Below, in pieces: positions 37,957 to 42,758 of a stretch of DNA of 42,758 nucleotides. A program made the translations under genes and the position numbers. The stretch is from positions 1-42,758 of the forward strand of contig NZ_ANOG01000261.1 of the NCBI RefSeq assembly GCF_000346295.1, read 5' to 3'. Every line of letters begins with the position of its first letter. The first letter of the stretch is position 1. Below the pieces are notes generated by a model. It made no database searches. It was given only the letters and a program-made list of their open reading frames with translations, and was not told the DNA's origin. The stretch comes from Rhodopirellula maiorica SM1. Its GTDB lineage: Bacteria > Planctomycetota > Planctomycetia > Pirellulales > Pirellulaceae.

Positions 37957-40113
37957 GTGCAGAACTGGAAGCTGCAACTATCGCTGCAGGCGGTCATGCT
38001 GTTTGCGACGTTTGCACCGTTGCACGCCGAATCTGCCGAAGTGCAACCTCCGGTCGCCCCATCCGCCGATTTCGCGGCTGCGGATCCGCCGGCACCCTCA
38101 CCGCCGCTGCGACAGGATCATTCGTTTTCTACGAGGATCCAAAGCGATCCCTATCGGGCCTATGCCGCATTCACCGGACGCGGCGATGAGCAAAGCCGGC
38201 TGCATACCGATCTCTTTGTCCCGTTGGTTTCCGATCGCCAGAATCTGCTTTTTTCGGATATTCGCGGTCAATTTCTCAGCGGTGGTGGTGCCGAAGGCAA
38301 CGTGGGGTTGGTGTATCGGCACATGGTCGCCAGCGACTATATCGTTGGTGCCTATGGATTTTATGACATCAAGCGATCTGCCAATGAGAATACGTTCCAC
38401 CAGGCAACATTTGGTGCCGAGCTACTAACCGACATCTGGGATATCCGCTGGAACGGTTATTTGCCCGAGGGCGGTTCGACGCAAGCGGTCGCAGCCACCG
38501 CAGTGATTTCCAACGGCAACCTCGTTGTGCAAAACAACGAAGAGCGTGCTTACGCGGGGACGGACGCCGAGGTCGGCTTGCTGCTGTGGCGAATCCCCAA
38601 ATGTTTTGACAGCGAGCTACGCGGCTTTGTCGGCGCCTATCACTTTGACACCAACTCGCCCACGGCCGAATCGATCCAGGGGCCGAGGGTACGTGCCGAA
38701 TTGCGATCGTTTGATTTGCCGTTTTTGTCGCTAGATTCTCGTCTGACGTTGGGGGTGCAATATCAGCACGACAGCGTTCGTGATTCACAGACCTCGGCCA
38801 CGGTTGGTGTACGAATGCCGTTTGGGCCCGATCGCCGCCGTCATCGCCGCATGTCACGAATTGAACGTAGGATGACGGATGTGGTCGTTCGCGATGTCGA
38901 CGTGGTGACGCATTCCACGCCCACACCGGGTGGCCAGGAAGATGCCGTACACGCTATCTATGAATTCGAGATCGGATCGGTAACGGTGCTCGACGCAAGC
39001 ACGCCCAATCTTCAGGCCGCAGTCGCCGGCGCCACCACCGATTCGGTGATCATCGATGGCGGTCGGGGCAATATCTATTTGTCCCAGCCGATCGAAGTCC
39101 AAGACGGACAGCAACTTCTCGGCGGTGGGTTGCAGGTCAAAGGGGCCGATACTGGGATCCACGCCTATTATGGATCTCCGGTGAATTTGTACGGCACGGA
39201 TGAAACGCAAGCGGTGATCTTGACAGCCGACAATAGCGTCATTTCAGGTTTCAATATCTTTGGCGGTCTACACGGGATTTCCAGCGATTTACCGGGCGGT
39301 CTGGATGACCTCGTCGACGTGCTTATTTTTAGCAACAATGTAACCGGGGCTGCCGACAGCGGATTCCGATTCGGCACACTCGATGCCGACAGTGTTATTG
39401 CTCACAATCGAGCCACCGAAAATGGAGCTCATGGTTTTGACATCGAACAAAACGAAGGATTGTTCGTTCAGAACAATGCTTTGGGGAATGCCAAAAACGG
39501 ATTCGACTTGTTTGACAACGACGGCGAGGTTTCATTTAACCGCTCACTCCGCAACGAAGGTTTTGGATTCTTCGCCGACGACAATTCAGGAAATATTGAC
39601 GAGAACGAGTCTTACGAAAACGGACTGAGCGGTTTCGATTTCTTAGACAACACCGGGTCGATCGCAGGAAACTTGTCAGCGGACAATGGGTTGCAAGGCT
39701 TTACGTTCGCTCGCAACAACGGCGTCATCGAAAACAACTTGGCGTTTGACAATGGCGGTTTTGGTTTCGACTTTGCCGACAACGACGGCACCGTTCAAGG
39801 AAACTTGGCGTTTGACAATGGCGATGTTGGGTTTGATTTTGCCGACAACTTTGGCCTGTTCCAAGAAAACATCGCGACGGGGAATGACGGCGTCGGGTTT
39901 GACTTTATCAACAACTCGGGACAATTCCTAGCGAACGAAGCGATCGACAACAGCGGCAGCGGCTTTGACTTTGTTGAAAATACCGCTGGCGGCACCTTCT
40001 CGAACAACGTCGCCGAGAACAATGGCGAATTCGGATACGACGGAACCAATAACGGAACTGCGGTGAACAACACCGGTGCGGACAACGAGGACGGAAATGA
40101 TACGTTTCCTTAG
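37957..40113 (+). CDS. Inverse-autotransporter-like barrel with beta-helix repeat passenger
   Basis: The protein has 718 residues. GTG 37957 has GAGG 6 nt upstream and yields a signal peptide ending FAPLHA; the frame also opens at TTG 37927. Residues about 60-290 resemble the inverse autotransporter (intimin/invasin-type) barrel: RLHTDLFVPLVSDRQNLLFS, GNVGLVYRHMVASDYIVGAY, FGAELLTDIWDIRWNGYLPE and a closing LTLGVQYQHDS. The rest is a right-handed beta-helix: a pectate-lyase-like start (SVIIDGGRGNIYLSQPIEVQ) and about ten 22-residue repeats with core NGxxGFDFxDNxG. In this class the C-terminal passenger is exported through the N-terminal barrel, so the helix would lie on the cell surface as an adhesin or glycan-binding stalk. 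A TonB receptor gene follows. Confidence 0.8.
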   Translation: MQNWKLQLSLQAVMLFATFAPLHAESAEVQPPVAPSADFAAADPPAPSPPLRQDHSFSTRIQSDPYRAYAAFTGRGDEQSRLHTDLFVPLVSDRQNLLFSDIRGQFLSGGGAEGNVGLVYRHMVASDYIVGAYGFYDIKRSANENTFHQATFGAELLTDIWDIRWNGYLPEGGSTQAVAATAVISNGNLVVQNNEERAYAGTDAEVGLLLWRIPKCFDSELRGFVGAYHFDTNSPTAESIQGPRVRAELRSFDLPFLSLDSRLTLGVQYQHDSVRDSQTSATVGVRMPFGPDRRRHRRMSRIERRMTDVVVRDVDVVTHSTPTPGGQEDAVHAIYEFEIGSVTVLDASTPNLQAAVAGATTDSVIIDGGRGNIYLSQPIEVQDGQQLLGGGLQVKGADTGIHAYYGSPVNLYGTDETQAVILTADNSVISGFNIFGGLHGISSDLPGGLDDLVDVLIFSNNVTGAADSGFRFGTLDADSVIAHNRATENGAHGFDIEQNEGLFVQNNALGNAKNGFDLFDNDGEVSFNRSLRNEGFGFFADDNSGNIDENESYENGLSGFDFLDNTGSIAGNLSADNGLQGFTFARNNGVIENNLAFDNGGFGFDFADNDGTVQGNLAFDNGDVGFDFADNFGLFQENIATGNDGVGFDFINNSGQFLANEAIDNSGSGFDFVENTAGGTFSNNVAENNGEFGYDGTNNGTAVNNTGADNEDGNDTFP
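39409..40074 (+). repeat. About ten 66-bp coding repeats (22-residue beta-helix units)
   Basis: Successive units read for example AFDNGGFGFDFADNDGTVQG then AFDNGDVGFDFADNFGLFQE. Most are exactly 22 residues, the first 23 and the ninth 24. Units 6 and 7 are nearly identical in DNA, suggesting recent duplication. Confidence 0.88.
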
Positions 40114-40135
40114 TGCGACGTTGTCACACCAATCT

Positions 40136-40160
40136 CGCCGGATGTCTCGGACTTCCGGCG
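40136..40160. other. Hairpin downstream of the surface-protein gene
   Basis: A 7-bp stem (cgccgga with tccggcg) lies about 25 bp after the stop. It has no T run, so it may be a weak terminator or mRNA-stabilising hairpin. Confidence 0.35.
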
Positions 40161-40328
40161 ACCGCTAACACAATCCGGCGCCAAAGACGTCGGGCGACAA
40201 AGGGCCAAGCTGGGGTGGGGAAAGTCTTCGGCGACTCTCGTTACCGCGAGAGGTCATGAAACGCAGCAGCAAAATCAATACGTTCTACTATCGAACGGCA
40301 GCAACATGGACGGGAGTCGCGAGCACCG

Positions 40329-42701
40329 ATGCCGCATCCAAGAATGATCATTACTTCGAATTCAATGCGATCGATCACCGCACTGAGCGTGCTGATCCTG
40401 TTCGTCGTGGATTCATCGTCGCTGTTTTCGCAGCATCTCGCTGAGCCGTTGACGGATCCGGTCATGCAGCCTCCCGTGATGCAAGCTCCGCAAATGCAGG
40501 CCCCGCAAATGCAGACGCCGGGATTGGCCGCTCCTGGACTTCTCGTTGACAACAACGCACCGCAATCCAGTGCCGCAACCGCGAAAGACAAAGCGATTGC
40601 TGCCGACGCGCGTGTCGCCAACCTGTTTGGTGAGGTCCACCAAGTGGACGAGTTACCGGCCAATCGTGAACCGCTGGCTCGATCGCCGGCCGCCGATGCG
40701 GTGTTTCGTGAAGAAGCGTTGGGGCGGCGAACGGCCGATGTCGGTGATTTGCTGAGACGTTCCAAAGGTGCCCATGGGGTGTCGATCCAAAATCGTACTC
40801 CAATCGTCAGCGACACGCGTGTGCGTGGTCAGCGAGTGGGACAAGTGCTGGCATCCGGTTCTTACTGGGCGCCGGCCCGGATGGATTTGGATACGATGAT
40901 GAGCAAGATCGATTCGCGGCTGGTACAAGATTCGATTTTGATCAAAGGCCCCTACGCCAGTCGATACGGTCCCGGTTTTCGCTTTGTTGACCTCGAGTTT
41001 CTGCAATCGCCACGCTACGAAAACGGCTACGAGGGGCATGGTTCGACCAGTGGAACGTACACCTCCAATGGCGAACAATTTTATGGACGCCAATCGTTCT
41101 GGGGTGGCAGCGATGACTATGGCTTTCATATCAGCTACGGCCACCGCACCGGCAACGACTACGAGACTGGCCAAGACGGATTCTTTATTCCTGCGAGCTA
41201 CAAGTCACGAGACCTGTTCGTCGCCTATGGATTCGATTTGAACGATCATGAGAAAGTTGAATTCAACGCCTTGCGATTGGATCAAACCGATCTCGAGTTT
41301 CCAGGGTTGGTTACCGACTTGAATTTTTTGATCACGGACGGTTACGAGGTTACCTACACAAATGACGCGCCGTCGTTCGCAGATCGGTTCACCAGCGAAG
41401 TTTGGTACAACCGAACGCGGTTCGAGGGCGACACGCGGCGGCCCGGCAAGGCTCGTCAGATCCCCTCGCTTGTTGATGCGTTCCAGCCATCGTTTCTCGG
41501 TGCAGCCGATGGTTCGACCACCACCGATGGCGATGCGTTGTCAGGCGGGTACCGATTCGAGTCCACGTTTTTCTCGTGTGGATCACAAACATCGATCGGG
41601 ACCGATCTGATCTATTTGAACCAAGAATTAAACGAATACGATTATTACGACCCCGACCCCAACGACAACAATTTTCCGATTCCACGCAGCGATTCAATCG
41701 ACGTGGGAGCCTATGCCGAACGAATTGTCCAGTGGGACGATGACGTTGTCGTGACCGCCGGCACACGGATTGATGGCGTGTTTACCGATTCACGTGATAT
41801 TGTCGCCGGAGTCCCCGAACCGCTCAGCGTGCTCGAAGAAACCACGCTCGACAAAGAATTCTTTCTGGGGTCGGCCTATCTAACCGCCAACCGAGATCTG
41901 GGACGAGGATGGAACAGCAGCGCCGGAATGGGCTTTGCCATGCGTCAGCCGACGCTGACCGAAATGTATGCTGAATACACATTCATCGGTTCGCTGCAGC
42001 GAGGGTTAACATTCCTCGACGGAGATCCCGAACTCGATTCCGAGCGTTTGTATCAGTTAGACCTCGGACTGCAATACAATTCCGATGATGTCATGTTTGG
42101 TTTGCACGGACACCACGCTTGGATCCAAAACTATATCACTTACGATTTGTTCGATCCGGCGGGAACCGTCGACGGGTTCCAGCAAGGGGCTTCGTTCGTC
42201 AACACCGATCTAGCGACGTTGAGTGGGTTCGAGACCTATGGGCAAATCGAATTGACGTCGATGGTGTCTACGTTCGGCATCTTGACCTATCTCGAAGGCC
42301 GCGATCACACACGGCTCGAACCATCGCGGCACACCGGCGACACGGTTCGCAGCGGCAACAGCACGGTGGACGAGGAACCGCTTCCAGGGATCGCGCCGAT
42401 GGAAGCCCGTGTCGGATTTCTGATTCATGATCCCAGCCCCGAAGATTGCTGGGGCGTCGAACTGGCTGCCCGCATCGTCGACAACCAAGACCGTGTGGCG
42501 ACCACGTTGCAGGAGATTGAAACGCCTGGATTCACGGTCTACGACATCCGTGGCTACCGACGGTTTGGCAACTTGCTAGTCACCAGCGGTTTTGAAAATC
42601 TAACGAACAAGTTTTACCGCGAGCACATCGATTATCGCTCGGGACTCGGCGTTTTTCGTCCCGGATTCGCGTTCTACGTCGGCGGCGAACTGACGTATTA
42701 A
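40329..42701 (+). CDS. TonB-dependent outer-membrane receptor
   Basis: The protein has 790 residues. After an N-terminal hydrophobic export signal (MRSITALSVLILFVVDSSSL; ATG 40365 is an alternative start) comes a Pro/Gln/Met repeat, then a plug domain (RTADVGDLLRRSKGAHGVSI, VRGQRVGQVLASGSYWAPAR, SILIKGPYASRYGPGF). The barrel follows, with many aromatic-ended strands and a C-terminus FENLTNKFYREHIDYRSG to FYVGGELTY. This is the layout of receptors that import siderophores, cobalamin, metals or glycans with TonB energy. The ligand is unknown; the plug recalls metal-type receptors only loosely. No TonB box was identified with confidence. Confidence 0.88.
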   Translation: MPHPRMIITSNSMRSITALSVLILFVVDSSSLFSQHLAEPLTDPVMQPPVMQAPQMQAPQMQTPGLAAPGLLVDNNAPQSSAATAKDKAIAADARVANLFGEVHQVDELPANREPLARSPAADAVFREEALGRRTADVGDLLRRSKGAHGVSIQNRTPIVSDTRVRGQRVGQVLASGSYWAPARMDLDTMMSKIDSRLVQDSILIKGPYASRYGPGFRFVDLEFLQSPRYENGYEGHGSTSGTYTSNGEQFYGRQSFWGGSDDYGFHISYGHRTGNDYETGQDGFFIPASYKSRDLFVAYGFDLNDHEKVEFNALRLDQTDLEFPGLVTDLNFLITDGYEVTYTNDAPSFADRFTSEVWYNRTRFEGDTRRPGKARQIPSLVDAFQPSFLGAADGSTTTDGDALSGGYRFESTFFSCGSQTSIGTDLIYLNQELNEYDYYDPDPNDNNFPIPRSDSIDVGAYAERIVQWDDDVVVTAGTRIDGVFTDSRDIVAGVPEPLSVLEETTLDKEFFLGSAYLTANRDLGRGWNSSAGMGFAMRQPTLTEMYAEYTFIGSLQRGLTFLDGDPELDSERLYQLDLGLQYNSDDVMFGLHGHHAWIQNYITYDLFDPAGTVDGFQQGASFVNTDLATLSGFETYGQIELTSMVSTFGILTYLEGRDHTRLEPSRHTGDTVRSGNSTVDEEPLPGIAPMEARVGFLIHDPSPEDCWGVELAARIVDNQDRVATTLQEIETPGFTVYDIRGYRRFGNLLVTSGFENLTNKFYREHIDYRSGLGVFRPGFAFYVGGELTY
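40464..40523. repeat. 15-bp tandem repeat, four units
   Basis: Four in-frame 15-bp units encode MQPPV, MQAPQ, MQAPQ and MQTPG near the N-terminus of the TonB receptor, just after the signal peptide. Confidence 0.9.
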
Positions 42702-42758
42702 TGTGGGATAGGCTTCCAGCCTGTCAGTCGGGTGCAAGCCGCTGACGACTCTCTCGTC
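42702..42758. repeat. Dispersed planctomycete repeat (partial)
   Basis: The sequence after the receptor stop includes the small palindrome aggct-tcc-agcct and continues to the window edge. I recall this motif between genes in Rhodopirellula genomes, but there is no second copy here to prove it. Confidence 0.45.

Noticed and set aside
39409-40074. Regular repeats considered as a CRISPR array
   Set aside because: Units are 66 bp, in frame, degenerate at third positions and without spacers; they encode a beta-helix.
40241-40816. Minus-strand frame of 191 codons
   Set aside because: Antisense to the TonB receptor; Cys/Gly repeats are the mirror of the Met-Gln-Pro repeat.

Overview
The window looks like a stretch of chromosome from a planctomycete of the Pirellulaceae (Rhodopirellula-like). 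The lineage call rests on gene families typical of that group: DUF1559 prepilin-like proteins, a HEAT-repeat protein with a Pirellula/Verrucomicrobium-type haem-binding CxxCH domain, FG-GAP/UnbV lipoproteins, and dispersed palindromic intergenic repeats of a kind I recall from Rhodopirellula genomes. It also rests on sparse Shine-Dalgarno signals and frequent GTG/TTG starts. No database search was possible.

Layout. (1) 1-3507, minus strand: a translation cluster, L25 (rplY) > pth > rpsF > ssb > rplI > tRNA-Leu(UAG). The rpsR gene usually found between ssb and rplI is absent. (2) 3862-8726, minus: dxr > rseP > a SAM methyltransferase with a THUMP-like tail, tightly packed and probably one operon, divergent from ftsH (9021-11231, plus). 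(3) 11407-15346, plus: a secreted von Willebrand A protein followed by a sensor histidine kinase and an OmpR-type response regulator. (4) 15347-15985: an intergenic region with palindromic repeats, then an exported M14 zinc carboxypeptidase. (5) 17354-18968, minus: two tandem paralogous metallophosphoesterases, the distal one frameshifted. (6) 19338-24074, plus: tsaB, then a large exported HEAT/cytochrome protein whose gene is split by a frameshift. (7) 24276-24436: a 161-bp palindromic repeat. (8) 24497-30000: an exported agmatine-deiminase-family enzyme (minus), a SnoaL-like protein and a 57-residue lipoprotein (plus), and two DUF1559 genes (minus), the second lacking its 5' part. (9) 29970-34921: a divergent pair of FG-GAP lipoproteins, one with TPR-like and UnbV domains and the other with a CxxCH motif. 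(10) 35184-42701, plus: an exported catalase-peroxidase KatG, an inverse-autotransporter-like barrel fused to about ten 22-residue beta-helix repeats, and a TonB-dependent receptor. The window ends in another dispersed repeat.

Functional picture. The left third is housekeeping: ribosome and tRNA maintenance, isoprenoid synthesis, membrane proteolysis. The right two thirds are mainly envelope and secreted functions. The strongest candidate for something little described is the inverse-autotransporter-like surface protein at 37957-40113. Other notable signals are eight or more short (13-18 bp) tandem duplications scattered through coding and non-coding DNA, two genes each split by a one-base indel in a G/C run, and three kinds of palindromic intergenic repeat.
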